Below, piece after piece: positions 1 through 11,718 of a stretch of DNA of 64,000 nucleotides. The notes below the pieces were generated by a model, which had not been told where the DNA came from, ran no database searches, and saw only the letters and a program-made list of their open reading frames with translations. Origin of the DNA: Dicaeum eximium (lineage: Eukaryota > Chordata > Aves > Passeriformes > Dicaeidae); contig VWZP01010430.1 of assembly GCA_013396995.1 (NCBI GenBank), positions 589,743 through 653,742 of the forward strand, in the 5' to 3' direction. Both the position numbers and the translations under genes were made by a program. Every line of letters starts with the position of its first letter. The first letter of the stretch is position 1.

Positions 1-419
1 TCGGGGCACACCAGCCCAGGGGAAAGGGAGCAGATGCTGCAGAGCAGTCTGGAAAAGGCAGCACCGAGTCCCTGGGAGCACTGACAGGGAAAAGGCTCTG
101 GAATGATGGACCCAAACCCTGGCTCAGCCCACTGCCAGCCTGACTGTGCCCAACGCTGTTTTAAACACGTCACAGAAATGTCCTGAACACGTTTTCATCT
201 CTTACAATATTACCAGACAGTAAATTCTGTCCCTCTCCCAACCACAAGAGGTAGGACTCCCCTCCTCTGTTTTGCTATTTTCTTAGTTTTATTTTGCCAT
301 CTGTTATGCAGAGTTCAAAAAGGAACATAATTAAAAATTTACTCTTCAGAACCAAGTTTTTTATCTTTTTTCCCCACAGATCCAGTGGAGAGGAGAGAGG
401 GAAGATGAACAACCAACAG
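1..419. other. Unannotated non-coding stretch
   Basis: No exon, RNA gene or known repeat was recognised. The sequence is mixed in composition and ends in a T-rich then purine-rich slope leading to the adjacent poly(A) tract. Confidence 0.6.
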
Positions 420-480
420 AAAAAAAAAAAAAAAAAAAAAAAAGGAAAAAAAAAAAGAGGAAAAAAAGGAAAAAAAAAGA
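420..480. repeat. A-rich purine simple repeat
   Basis: A run of 24 A is followed by A-runs broken only by G, to about 480. It could be a simple repeat or a decayed retroposon tail. No recognisable element body precedes it, so a tail is only a possibility. Confidence 0.85.
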
Positions 481-1635
481 TGACTTCCTGTCACATAAAT
501 AATGAAAAATATGCTCAAAGACTGAAATTTTCACATGCAGCTTTTGAAGTTATTTTTTACTTCTTTGTATTTTGTTGCATGCTCTACCTGCTGTTTTTTT
601 CCCCTTGGTAGCTTGACAAGTTCCTTTTAAAAAATGATTTTTAAAAGGCAATTCAAGAAGTTTTCACAGATCTTGTCCAAATAAAAGGAAGCTCCTTTTC
701 GTTGAGTATGCAAACTGCAATCCTTTGAACAAAAGGCACTTGCCCACATGATGCCAAATCCCTTCTCAGCTGAGAGCTTACACAGTGCAGGCTCCATCCA
801 CAGCAACACCAGAGCAACAGGGAGAAAAATGAGATTTAATCTGAGCTGCTGGGCAGGCACAGCACACAGAAATGCTCCGTGTGTCGCTGAGCACGAGGAG
901 TGGGACGTGTTCTGTCCCATGGCTCGGGTGCCAGGTGAGGTGACAGCGTGGTGCCCGTGTGTGACCAAGGGCCAGCTCTGCCAGCCAAGGAGGAGAACAA
1001 ACCCCCAGTGCCCGAGCTCATTTCCTCAGAGCTTGCTGAGTTATCTCAAACGGTTACAGAACACAGCAAATCTCCGGAAAGGCACTCAGGTGTGATCTCT
1101 GGGACACTCCAGCAGCAGCCAGCCAAAGGCAAGGCTCACCCTCTCTCAGCCCAGCTCTGATCTCTCCTGCTAACCCCCTGCACACTGCTGTGCTCCCCAC
1201 CTCACACCACCCCCCGTGTGTGCCCCTCTGCACAGGGACACCCAAACCCACCTGTGCCAGGCCAGGCAGGGCACAGCCCCTGCTCCTGCGCTGCCAGGCT
1301 GGCCAGGTGTGCCAGCACAGCCTGCAGAGCCCTGCAGGTACAGGGCTGAGGGCTCTGAAAATGCTGCACAGTGCCTGCAGCAGCCAGGCAAAGCCACAGT
1401 GCCACCCCTGCTGCTCCCTGCCCAGCCCTCCTTCCCTGGGCTTCATCCGCTCCATCTCCTGGGAACAGCTCACAGAGCCAGCCGCATCCGCCTCCAAACC
1501 CTGGTTACCCTCTCTCACCTTAAACCCACATTAATCCTGTCACAGCAGCCCAGGGGTGCTGAGGAGACCTTCCCAGGCAGCACTGCCGGGCCATGCTGCA
1601 GCTGCAGCAGCAGGACACTGTCCCAGGAGAGCAGG
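481..1635. other. Unannotated non-coding stretch
   Basis: GC content rises from about 780 onward. Short open frames occur on both strands but overlap each other and resemble no protein family. No repeat family or RNA gene was seen. Confidence 0.55.
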
Positions 1636-1836
1636 GTGGGACTGTGCTGGTGGGGCTGTGCTGGTGGGGCTGTGCTGGTGGGGCTGTGCTGGTGGGGATC
1701 TGCTGGTGGGGATCTGCTGGTGGNGGTGGGGGTGGGGTGGGGGGGATCTGCTGGGGGGGATCTGCTGGTGGGGATCTGCTGGGGGAGCTGGGCTGGTGGG
1801 GCTCTGCTGGTGGGGCTCTCTGCTGGTGGGGCTCTC
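1636..1836. repeat. 15-bp G-rich minisatellite
   Basis: Tandem units of the type GGGGCTGTGCTGGTG, with GGGGATCTGCTGGTG variants, run for about 13 copies. The 15-bp period is a multiple of three, so open frames pass through the array (peptides of type VGLCW or HQHSP), but these are by-products of the repeat. Regular GGGG tracts give the + strand G-quadruplex potential. A single undetermined base lies at 1724 in the most degenerate, G-only part, which suggests sequencing difficulty there. Confidence 0.92.
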
Positions 1837-2582
1837 TTGCTGAAGCTGTGTTTGCAGATGTGGCACATGCCCACGACTCTGGGATTGCTGACAGAAGCTC
1901 TGTTCCCAGCACAGCCTCTCTCCAGCTCTGCAGCCTCATGGTTCCCAGACACACTGCCTGAATCCCCAGTAACACTTCCCAGTAGCAGTCACAACTGTGA
2001 GTGCAGAATCTTTTTTCAGTCTGCTTTACACCACAGCATCACTGTAAAACGCCTTCCACGCTTTGGGGACACATGAGAACAAGCTTTTTTTTCCTCTTTA
2101 CACACCAGATATAGCAGCACCAAAGCCCTGTTACACACACACACACAAGCACATGGTGCACTCCTCCCCAGGAGCCCACCTGGCCCAAAGCACTGAGATT
2201 TGAAGAATTCAAATTTACCAGTCTATTCTATCACCAGTCACTGACCCCTGATCACTGCATTTTAAGTAAGTCCCACAAGTAATAAGCAGTAACAGAACAG
2301 AGTTTCTGGCATCCCCATTGTTCATTCTCCCCTCTATATGGTGGCATCACTATCATCATCACCATGAAAGCTTTGAGCTCAGTTTATCACCTGGGTGTGT
2401 GAAAGGCCGCACAGGGAAGGATTAACACACATTTGTAAGGTAACAGTAAATGCAATTTCAACTAGCAGGCCTGGATCTGCTGCCTTTTCTTCTTTCAACA
2501 GGAATAAGGAGCATCATTCAGGAGCACACTTTAGTTTCAGCTTGTTCCCACTGCCAGATCTCCCATGTGGCACGGGCACCCA
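1837..2582. other. Unannotated non-coding stretch
   Basis: Ordinary mixed sequence with a short (AC)n run near 2142-2150. No exon, RNA gene or recognised transposon. Confidence 0.55.
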
Positions 2583-2722
2583 AAGATCCAGAGGGACAGG
2601 AGAGGATTAAACTGCTCTGGCCAGGCAGTGCTGGAGGCACTTAGGGCACCCTTAGGGCAGAAGATCCAGAGGGACAAGGACAGGATTAACCCCGCTCTGG
2701 GGCAGTGCTGGAGGGGCAGGGA
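2583..2722. repeat. Imperfect two-copy tandem duplication, about 80-bp spacing
   Basis: AGATCCAGAGGGACA followed by an AGGATTAA block and a CTCTGG...GCAGTGCTGGAGG block occurs twice, starting near 2585 and 2662. The second copy has small insertions and substitutions. This looks like an old local duplication rather than a transposon. Confidence 0.7.
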
Positions 2723-3196
2723 CCTGACCCCAGCACAGACACTGCTGCTGAGGACACTCGCCCACTAATCCATTCCTTGGGATGCACAGCAGAAGAGGAA
2801 GCAAAAGCAGGAATTAGCAGCTGCTCTGAAGGCAGATGTTTATTCAAGGCTGCCTCTGCACACATAAAGCAGGCACAAAAGGAAAGGCTTTTATTCTTTA
2901 ACACACTAAAAGCGAATGCTTTCGTTATTTGTGATTTCACTACGTTAATCCTGCAAGAATAGCTGCACTGGAGCTATTTATCATCTGGCACTCTAGACTT
3001 TGTTTCCATAGAAGGAAATGAAAAAGGCCAGGAAGGTTCAGCCAATTTGTCTTTTAATACTCTTTATTGGTTCATTAATGATTAATTCTTTTTAACACTC
3101 TGCCCTAGATCCTAAATTCACAATGGCTCAATTTAGATGAAAGATTTCAAATCCCCATCTCTCCTCCCTCTTCTCTTCTGTTTCCTGAGCCTATGC
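2723..3196. other. Unannotated non-coding stretch
   Basis: Turns AT-rich after about 2880. Nothing recognisable on either strand. Confidence 0.55.
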
Positions 3197-3197
3197 A

Positions 3198-3229
<32 letters not shown>

Positions 3230-3262
3230 AAAAAACCCCAAAACAAAACAAAAAAAACCCCA
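3197..3262. repeat. (CAAAA)n simple repeat
   Basis: CAAAA units alternate with longer A-runs and two CCCC interruptions. It could be the tail of a decayed retroposon, but no element body is recognisable upstream. Confidence 0.9.
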
Positions 3263-4221
3263 CCATGCCACTGCTCAGCACACTGCTGTCAAAGGAAACC
3301 ATCCTGGACAGAAAAACCTCTCTGGAAGATCAAGTGGTGCAAAAGATGAAACAAGCAAAGAACTCAACCAGACCCATTCCTGAAGAGCCACAAACAGTAA
3401 AAGACCCACTCAATAATGATGATATCTGCCACCACTTAGCCACAAGCCTACAACTTATTTATGCCTAGTATATAACCTGTCCTACTGCAGTACTGCAGCA
3501 TTCAACTGTGCTCAGTCACTGAATTCTTCCTTTGGAAGGAGCACGGATTTATTTCTTCAGCAAATTATTGAGAACAGAAAATGCTATTGTTCCACGAACA
3601 GAAATCAAGGAAAGCTCTTAGAAACGTCCTCTAAGCAGAAGATCTGGGTATTTCCTCAGGATTCCAGACAGCCACACCCTGGGCACAGCGGTCTGTACAA
3701 GTTCAGGAGAATTCAGGAGCGATGCGTCTGCCACTGCCCTGTCCCAGGTGCTGAACATGCACAACTCTGTTCTGGCCACATCCAGTTCCCTCCAGGATTT
3801 CAGTTCATCCCTTCAGGGTTTCCTGGAGCTGTAACAGAATCAGATGAGCAGCAGAATGTCTCCGATCCTGTTCCTACCACAGCTATCAGTACAACACAAT
3901 TCTGCATCTCACCCCTGTTTGGATAAGGAAGCAGTGGAATAACCACCTTGACAGCGTGCTCTGAGATCTCTGGAGGAATTCTGCCATTTCTGTTCAGCAT
4001 TTTAACCCATCTGCTTACATGCTGTTCCCAGCTGTTGCAGTTCAAATACATATTTACCTCAAAGTACGCTTGACAAGACTGCAGCTCTCCCATTCATCTC
4101 AAATGAAGAGAAATCTATGCAAACACGTGCATTTCCCCACAAAGCAATTAACCCAGGTGATGCATTTATCTGAGTCACAGCTGCTTTCTTTCTAATTTGA
4201 AAGGAAGGAGAAAACACAAAC
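3263..4221. other. Unannotated non-coding stretch
   Basis: Mixed sequence with no recognised repeat or exon. The short open frames present resemble no known protein. Confidence 0.55.
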
Positions 4222-4267
4222 CCACAACAACAACAACAACAACAAAAAAACCAAACAAAAAACCCAC
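4222..4267. repeat. (CAA)n microsatellite
   Basis: About eight CAA units pass into CAAA-type units. A simple trinucleotide repeat. Confidence 0.9.
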
Positions 4268-5079
4268 AACAGCAGCTAATAAAAACCACTACAAAGTACT
4301 TCAGCTCCCTAGACAGAGCAGTGTTTCTGGCCTAAGGACACTGCCAGCCCCATTCTGCAGCTCACTCAGATGGCTGAAAGCTTGGCTGCCACAGCCAGGA
4401 CTGCTGCTCTGAGCTCAGAGTTAATGGGGAGAGCTCAGAGCTGATCCTGAAAGGATTTAACCCTCGAGGAGCTGGTTGGTCTCAGGCAGGTGTCTGGATG
4501 GCAAGAATGGGAACATGACCTGGTCACTATTGCTAAAAACACCTCTGCCACAGTGACCTGCTGAGCACTCTGCACTTGAGAGTTTCCCACTGTCATTAAC
4601 TGTGAGCAAACCTGTGCAAGAACAAAACAACATTGCCCGAATATTTCTGTCACTCTGTCATCACACAGACAATCAACTCTGTTGGAAATGCCTCTAGAGC
4701 TTAATGGCCCCCAGTAATTCATCACTAATTCTGCTTTTTCATCCCCTTCCTCTACCATCTTGTGACTCTCCTCACTATTGAACTGGAAAGACTGGGAACT
4801 ATGACCAAAATTTCTGGGTTTAAGCAACACGGTTTTTTTCAATACAGCATTATGTCATTTTTGTGTTGCTGAGCATTCCCAGGGCATGGAAGTTCAGCTT
4901 CACTTGAGCTTTTCTGCTCAACAGTTCACAGCCTGCCTTGGCAATCCCGGGGGAATGGAAATCCTCAAGGAGAGATCCCCTGGGAATGTCACTGTGCCAG
5001 GTTCACTGCTGGCGGTTGATCTCTGTGAGTGCTGGGAAAAGCACAAATTCCCCAGGGACCCAGCCCTGTGATCTGCTCC
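4268..5079. other. Unannotated non-coding stretch
   Basis: No repeat family, exon or RNA gene recognised. Confidence 0.55.
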
Positions 5080-5254
5080 TCACACAGCCTGGAGCACCCC
5101 AAACACCCAAACACCCTCAGCTCCTGCTCATGGCCACCTTCTCACAGCCTGGAGCACCCCAAACACCCAAACACCCTCAGCTCCTGCTCATGGCCATCTT
5201 CTCACACAGCCTGGAGCCCCCAAACACCCTCAGCTCCTGCTCATGGCCACCTTC
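5080..5254. repeat. 62-bp minisatellite, about 2.7 copies
   Basis: The unit begins CACAGCCTGGAGCACCCC and ends CATGGCCACCTTCTCA. It occurs near 5083 and 5145, and a third copy near 5207 lacks an internal ACACCCAA piece. Copies one and two are almost identical, so the expansion looks recent. Confidence 0.9.
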
Positions 5255-7009
5255 TCAGCAAACCTCTCCCAGGTTCTGCACCAGCAGTCCCTGGGCAGAG
5301 CCAGCCCCGGGAGCTGCCAGGTTTCTTTGGCCATTCGTGGCACCACGTGCCCCAGGAAAGCAACGCCAGCACCAGCTCCTGGCTGCAGGCAAAGCTTCAA
5401 GGCACTCTGAAGTGGTGTGAGTGCCACGACTGAATTTCTGCCTGCTCTGCTCCTGACCACACACACACAAGCCTCAGAGGCTGCAGTTCCATGTGAAAAA
5501 AAAAAAATTAAAAAAAAGAAAGAAGTCTGCCCTCTTCGGTTATTTTATTTTAAGCAACAGCACAGTCCAATTGCCTTCAGAGGAGCTGCTCACGTGCCAA
5601 GCTGGACATATGTTTAAACACTTCCCTGAAATACAGCCAGCTCCTACCTCACCAAACCCTCTGCTGTGCCCCTCACCCTCACTCCCCTCCTGAGGTGCTG
5701 CAGCCTGCCCTGAGAGGGCTCTCCAGCACTGTGGGAACCGTGGGGTCCCCAGGGGTGCTGCTCAGGAACCCTGTGAGATCCTGCTCCAGCTGCACTCAGC
5801 CCAAGCACGCCCCAGCCCATGGCTCCAGCCTGCCTGGTCTGCACTTCCAGGTGGAGGAAGGTCAGAACCTCCTCTCGTGTTTGCAAATGTGGCATTTCCC
5901 CACACAGCACCTTTCCCCCCAAAAGCCAGCCCTGAGCTCAGTCTGGCACAAACACACCCACGAGAACCCTCTCATGTAGGTCAGCCCCAGACACACTCAG
6001 TTAACCCCCACTTGGCTGAAGCAGCAGGAACACGTGGAACCTGCTGGATCAGCCCTGCTCACCCTGCTCAGGAGCTCAGCACTTCCAGCCCTGTTATCCC
6101 CTGCTGCAGGGATGGGGCAGATTGCAGAATTACACTGCTGGATTTGTGCTCCCCCACTGCCCAGCTTTTTACAGTCAGTAAACCCTGAGCTTCACAGACC
6201 CTCTGAAGCACAGAGCCAAGAGTGTGCCTGCTTTTGTTTGGATTCATTCTGCACTTTCCTGATATATTCTGGAGAGCTGAGATGGCCCCCAAGAGAAACA
6301 GCTTGTAATCATCTGATATCTCCATGTGACCTCCCCTCTGCAATTTGCATTGGCTTCGAGTTTCCAGATGAAGACATCGGACGAAATAGTGCTAGGATTA
6401 ATTTTAGCCTCCTCCTCAAGATGACTCGCTGATACCAAAATAAGGTTATAATACTTGACAGAGCAGAATATTCCCCTTGCCAACATCATCTGCTTCGGGC
6501 TTCTCAGGACTGAAATAAAGTGTGGAAAAACAATTCCAAGCAGAGAGGTGCTGTGAGCTTTGAGAGCAGAGAAAGAACTAAAATAGCTTCATTCTTGCCA
6601 AATCCAAGTTTGCAAATCAGTCTCCACGGCGGGCACAGGTCTGAACAGAACAACATCTCCTGGAAATGAGACATCCACATCCACTCAAACTCGTCAGAAG
6701 ATGGTACAAACACAGTTCTGGTACGCTGACAGAACCAATTTCTCCGGTTTTTAATTTCCAAGTACGTGCAGTGCTGGACTGGGGAAGGTTTAAAGGCATT
6801 TCACAGTGGTGGCCTGGCACCCTCCAGCCTCCCTCTCCAGGCACAGCCCAGGGCCTCTGCCCGGGGAGGAACAGCATCTGACACCATTTTGGGGCATTTC
6901 TGAGCATTTCAGACATGTTCACCCTGCACATCACAAGACACATTTACAAGCAAATAAAGCCAAGGGTGTGTCCAGATTTCTGTCCAGACAAGCCCAGGAG
7001 AAGTTCTAA

Positions 7010-7200
7010 CAAGACTGAGTAGTGCCTAAAAATACACCTAATCCCGCTCTAATACTTAGATTATTAATAAACCACACTGATATATTTCACATGAACTACA
7101 CACAAATGAATTACAGGGCAAGTTAAAGCAGACCATGACTATTGTATTTGTTACATTAACTTCCTCTTGCTGTGAATAATTGCTTGACTCTACCAGGACG
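7010..7200. promoter_or_regulatory. Candidate conserved non-coding element
   Basis: A block of about 190 bp, repeat-free and AT-rich, flanked by GC-richer sequence. It contains CTAATCCC (near 7038), which matches the OTX/PITX-type core TAATCC, and other TAAT-rich words. The look is that of a deeply conserved enhancer. Conservation cannot be tested here, so this is inference. Confidence 0.3.
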
Positions 7201-8459
7201 TGGCTGCTGGCCTCTAAGTGGACTTCAGGGGATTATCTTTTGAAAAATTGGGCTCAAATGAAACCTTCCAGCAGAGTCTTCAGCACTTGAGTGAGACAGG
7301 AGTGAAACCTGGGGCAAAAAGGAGGAGGAAAATATCCAGAAAATATCCAACACATGCAGCACAAAACGCTGTGTGACAACAACGTGAGCAGGGAGGGAAC
7401 AGCAGCTGATGAAACCACGACATTCACCCCCTGTTATTACTCCTTCCAAACTATTTAATCTCTCCTAAAGTTAGTTCTGCATGGAAGAACTAAAATTAAA
7501 AGAACCTGTCAGACCCACAGATCACGCCTTGCTTTACATACCCCTCATCAGAAGTCACAAACCTACTGCTTAATTTCCAATTAATTAGTTACCAGTAAAA
7601 CCCATTACGACTAAGTTTTCACAGAAAATGTAAAAAGTAAAATCTGAGAAAAAAATTATTTGCATAAGAGCCATCACCTTAGTCTGAGATTGGATTGAGT
7701 TTTCTTTCAAATTTTTAGAAATATTGTAATTTAGGTTTTCTTTTTTACAAAAATGATAAGCTGTCTTTTTTTGTTATGCTCAGGAATTCCACAATTTTGA
7801 GAAGAAATAACATTTCCAAAGTCATAAAACTAAGTACTTCAAAGCAGGTAATTAATCAATGCAAAAACTTCAAGACTTTTCAGATGTTTCCTGTCTTTTA
7901 AAATAATTTGCAGGTAAGCATGTGCAGAATTCCACCAAAAACAAATACTAGAGAAGGGAAAAACTCCCATATAAACCTATTTAATATTGACAGAATATAC
8001 ATAAAGACATCCAGAATGAGACTGATTCAGTTACAGAATAAAAACTTACTGAAAATGGCCAATTCACCTAAAGTTTTATTTACTGAATGTTTGAAAACAT
8101 CTTGTCATGAGCAATACACAGAACAAGAATTCATCGTGCAAATTCAATTACATTAATAACTTTAAATGCTGTACACTTTTTCCCTCAAGCAGTTTATTTT
8201 CTCAGTGGAAAAATAAAACCTACTTTTATCAAGCATGCAATTATTTGATCAGTTTTCATCTCAGCTCTGAATAAAGGCCCACAAAGAAGAGAGAGAAGTT
8301 TCATTACAAAACCAAACTGTTCCTGCTGCCAAGCCAGAGAATCTCAAAGAATTTTACATGGCCCTTAATCAGACCTACAAATAAATTATCAGTTTTAATG
8401 GGATCACTCATGGCATCTCTCTGAAACTCTTTCTCCATCTACGTTTACCTGCTCTGAAA

Positions 8460-8560
8460 CAAGAGGAAAGAGGATGTGTGTCTTTATTATTGGGTAATTA
8501 AATTGAGCCATCTGCGATCAAGCGTTCTGTAATTAACATATGTTTACAGATAGGGTGTCG
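8460..8560. promoter_or_regulatory. Candidate conserved non-coding element with TAATTA pair
   Basis: A low-repeat block with two TAATTA homeodomain cores (8495-8500 and 8530-8535), a CATATG E-box at 8537-8542 and retained CpGs (GCGATCAAGCG). This motif density is unusual for neutral AT-rich DNA. Function is inferred, not shown. Confidence 0.35.
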
Positions 8561-8711
8561 TCCAAATCACTGCCCCAATCCCGACTGCAGCGAGTTCTGA
8601 TCTTTACTGGCTCACCCATGGAGCACATTGCCCAGGCTCCTGACAGAGGTCATTCTGTCAGCAGGGAGCCCTGGCTGGAAGAACCCTGGCACCCTCAGGG
8701 CCTGGCTCTGC

Positions 8712-8992
8712 GGGAGGGGAAAAGGGAAAAAAGAAGGGAAAAAAGGGGGAAAAAGAAGGGAAAAAAGGGGGGAAAAAAGGGAAAAAAGGGGGGAAAAAAG
8801 GGAAAAAAGGGGGGAAAAAAGGGAAAAAAGGGGGGAAAAAAGGGAAAAAAGGGGGGAAAAAAGGGAAAAAAGGGGGGAAAAAAGGGAAAAAAGGGGGGAA
8901 AAAAGGGAAAAAAGGGGGGAAAAAAAAGGGAAAAAAGGGGGAAAAAAAAGGGAAAAAGGGGGGAGAAAAGGGAGAAAAGGGAGAAAAGGGGA
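8712..8992. repeat. 281-base pure-purine tract, 21-bp G6A6G3A6 array
   Basis: Every base from 8712 to 8992 is A or G on the + strand. The core is a 21-bp unit of six G, six A, three G and six A, repeated about seven times from roughly 8765, with irregular G/A runs on both sides. Because 21 is a multiple of three, long Lys/Gly/Arg frames and their Phe/Pro/Ser complements appear; they are low-complexity by-products. Homopurine-homopyrimidine DNA of this length is known to form intramolecular triplexes and to slip in replication and sequencing. Confidence 0.97.
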
Positions 8993-9111
8993 CAGGCACT
9001 CTCCATCTGAGCAGCTCCACAGCAGAGCAACTCTTTGTCCTTTTTGCATTTTGTGTCCTGTGCAAGCTTCCTGCCACGAGCACACCAGCTCAGGACAAAA
9101 TCTCACTGGCA

Positions 9112-9239
9112 CCCCACACAGAGCAGGACAGGTGAGCTGTGCCACCCCAGGCACCTGGGCAGGACAAGGTGCCCCACACTGAGCAGGACAGGTGAGCTGT
9201 GCCACCCCAGGCACCTGGGCAGGACAAGGTGCCCCACAC
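9112..9239. repeat. 60-bp tandem duplication
   Basis: Two copies of a 60-bp unit (GAGCAGGACAGGTGAGCTGT is a shared core; both end GGCAGGACAAGGTGCCCC) differ at only a few bases. The copies begin near 9119 and 9179. This looks like a recent local duplication. Confidence 0.92.
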
Positions 9240-11718
9240 GGTGGCAGCCCCTGGACAGGGCAGGTTGCTGTGACACACCTGCAGCCCAGGCTGTGCTGCA
9301 CTGACACACTGACACTGCTGTCCCTCCACACAGGGGCCCAGCAGGGCCCTGGCTGCACAGGAGGGCTGAAGGGAATGAAGAAAATCCATCCATCCATCCA
9401 TTGTAAGGGTATTTGAAAAGGAAAAGGGGCAAAGAAGACAGGATAAAGTAATTTTCACATTAAATGCCACGAGCACTAAGGAAAAAGCTTTCCTAGCACT
9501 CCTCCTGCTTTCCCAGCCAAAGCTGGTGTGAGAACAAGAGCCAGATCTCTCCTTGTGAGATTCTTCTCTGCTTTGCTGCAGTCTCTAGACTCTGTAAAAA
9601 CCAGACATTTCAACTTAGTTTTCAATGTCAAATAACTGATTTCAAGTGCATTTCCCACAGCAATCCATACACTCTCTGCCTTTCTACTTCTAAACCCGTG
9701 ATAGCTTGCAGCTCTCTGAGGCTGCAGTATACATCATACTGCAAAATTACCATGTCAACAAATAACTTTTCTTTACTTGTAAACAGATCCTTTCTGTGAG
9801 CTGGCAGATGTCTGCCAAATTACGCTTTTACTCATTGAGATGTTCATTGGGAGAAATATCAGTGAGATACAACCCCCTTGTGCAGTGAGCAGCAACAAAA
9901 GCCTTGATGGAAAATGACTCCCCCAAATCCTCATCTCCCAGCAGTAACAGGAGCTCTGAGAGCTGGTGTGCTAGCAAGGGGCCTCAGGCCCTCGGGGAGA
10001 GCAGCTGTCTGATAAATTCTTCACCCAGGGGAAAAAGGCAAAACCAGTCAACAAGCAGGTCCCAGATTTTCAGAAAACGTGTCCTGGAGTGCACATCCCG
10101 AGGGGGTGGGTAGGTGCTGTGACACCTGCACAGGTGCTGGGGCTGCAGACACCGATTCAGGTGAATTCACAGCCTTGCAGGGAGCCAGGGTGCCAATGCC
10201 AGGCTGCCCAGCCCTCCCTGCCCAGGGAGCTCAGCTGCAGGCTCAGCCCAGGGGGAAGGGGATGCTCAGCTGCTCCCAGACACCTGCAAACCCCAGCACC
10301 ACCCTCCCCTCCTGCCAGCCAGGGCACCCTCCCAGAGCCTCCCCACACACCCCAGGGCACTGAGGGCCACAGCAGAGAGCCCAGGTGGGGATGCTCTGCC
10401 CCAGAACACTCTGTGCCTGCCCTGGGGTATCTTCCACCGAAGGTGGATGCAGCTCTGGCACAGTGCAACACATAAAATGGGCAGGACTCCAGTGCTTCCC
10501 CCAGGTAAAATTAATCAGACAACAATTTACTCATTACAGGGGTGATTCAAGCCCCTGCTTGAAGAGTTGCTGTTTATGGTGGTCACCAGTGTGTCAGTTT
10601 TCTGCTAATGTTTTAAAAGCTGTGCTTTACAGAACGCATGAACAGAATTTTTTAAAAGAGTAAGTAGGCGCACATACACAACTTTAATCCTCAGCATCTG
10701 AGGAAAGGATCAAAACCACAAACTTCCCAAGGAAGAAGGCCTCACATCACTCCTGAAATGGCAACAAATGTGCCCATTGGTGGTTTACAAGAATTTCTGC
10801 TGGTGCAGACCAACAGCACAACCCCAGAGTTCAGGAAGCTGACGCCTGCTAGAAAATGGCAAGGAGGGCAGCAGGGCCACGTGGATGGAGGAAAAGCTAC
10901 ACTTACTGCTGGCAGGGCCAAAGGCAGCACAGGTACCTAAAACTGCATGGCCTCTTTATTTTTAAACCCAGGGACTGCGATGCCAGATTAATTAAAAGGA
11001 TCCATTTCCATCATATGCAGGATCTGTTTACTGCTGCGTTATCGTGGCTAAATACAGCACAGGTCTGCAGCACATGGAGAACAGATCAACTGCAGGAGAA
11101 CAGCCACAGTCTGGAAGAAGGAAATGTGCACCCAAGGCTGAGTTGTGCAGCTTTAACAGCATGACTGAAAAGCCAGTCAGGCACTTGGCCACAGAGACCA
11201 GTTTAGAAAAGAAGCCAGTCTGCAGTAAAAAATAAATCAGTCTCTCAGTGGACACTGAATTTCTTCATGTACTCAACAGCAGCCATGCAAATGTAGCACT
11301 AAGACAGAGAGGAGAGAGGAGTTCAGGAACAAAGGCACAAGAAAGGCATTGTTCCATCAGGAATTCTCATAAAAACAGAAACCATCACATACAGGGAAGC
11401 TGAAGAAATCTGTTCGTGTCACAGGAACCCAAACCTTGCAACAAACAGCAAAATTGAATATCCTTCTAGTAATATCCCTCTGTGAAACCCAGGTCTTGCA
11501 GCAAGCAGCCCAATCCAACAACCCTCACTGAAGCACATTCTGCACAGAACAACAGCTGCCCTCAATCTGCATTGAAAATCCCCTAATCTAAGCATGATCT
11601 GAGTGTGGTGTCACTGGACACTTTATAAGTTTCCTGGATGCAAACTTGCTGAGTTTTCCTTCCATGGGAAAGCTCTGTTTTCTCTGCAGATTTCAAATCC
11701 CTGTGTGTGTGTTTCAAG
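9240..11718. other. Unannotated non-coding stretch
   Basis: Contains an (ATCC)n run at 9387-9402 and a GC-rich patch at 10080-10480. No exon, RNA gene or transposon recognised. The open frames in the GC-rich patch overlap on both strands and are not convincing. Confidence 0.5.

Larger units (their letters stand above)
5255..8711. other. Unannotated stretch with a small A-rich repeat and two quiet AT-rich blocks
   Basis: An A-rich run lies at 5496-5522. The 5.5-7.0 kb part is ordinary mixed sequence. AT-rich, repeat-free blocks at about 7010-7200 and 8460-8560 are listed separately as possible regulatory elements. No exon with convincing coding character was found. Confidence 0.5.

Noticed and set aside
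1850..5905. Similar words TTTGCAGATGTGGCA (1853) and TTTGCAAATGTGGCA (5880)
   Set aside because: About 25 bp of partial similarity with unrelated flanks; most likely chance or a very old repeat not recognisable here.
7908..7920. CAGGTAAGCATG donor-like word
   Set aside because: Lies in AT-rich sequence with no supported exon on its left.
8540..9397. Lys/Gly-rich and Phe/Pro-rich frames
   Set aside because: By-products of the 21-bp purine array, open on both strands.
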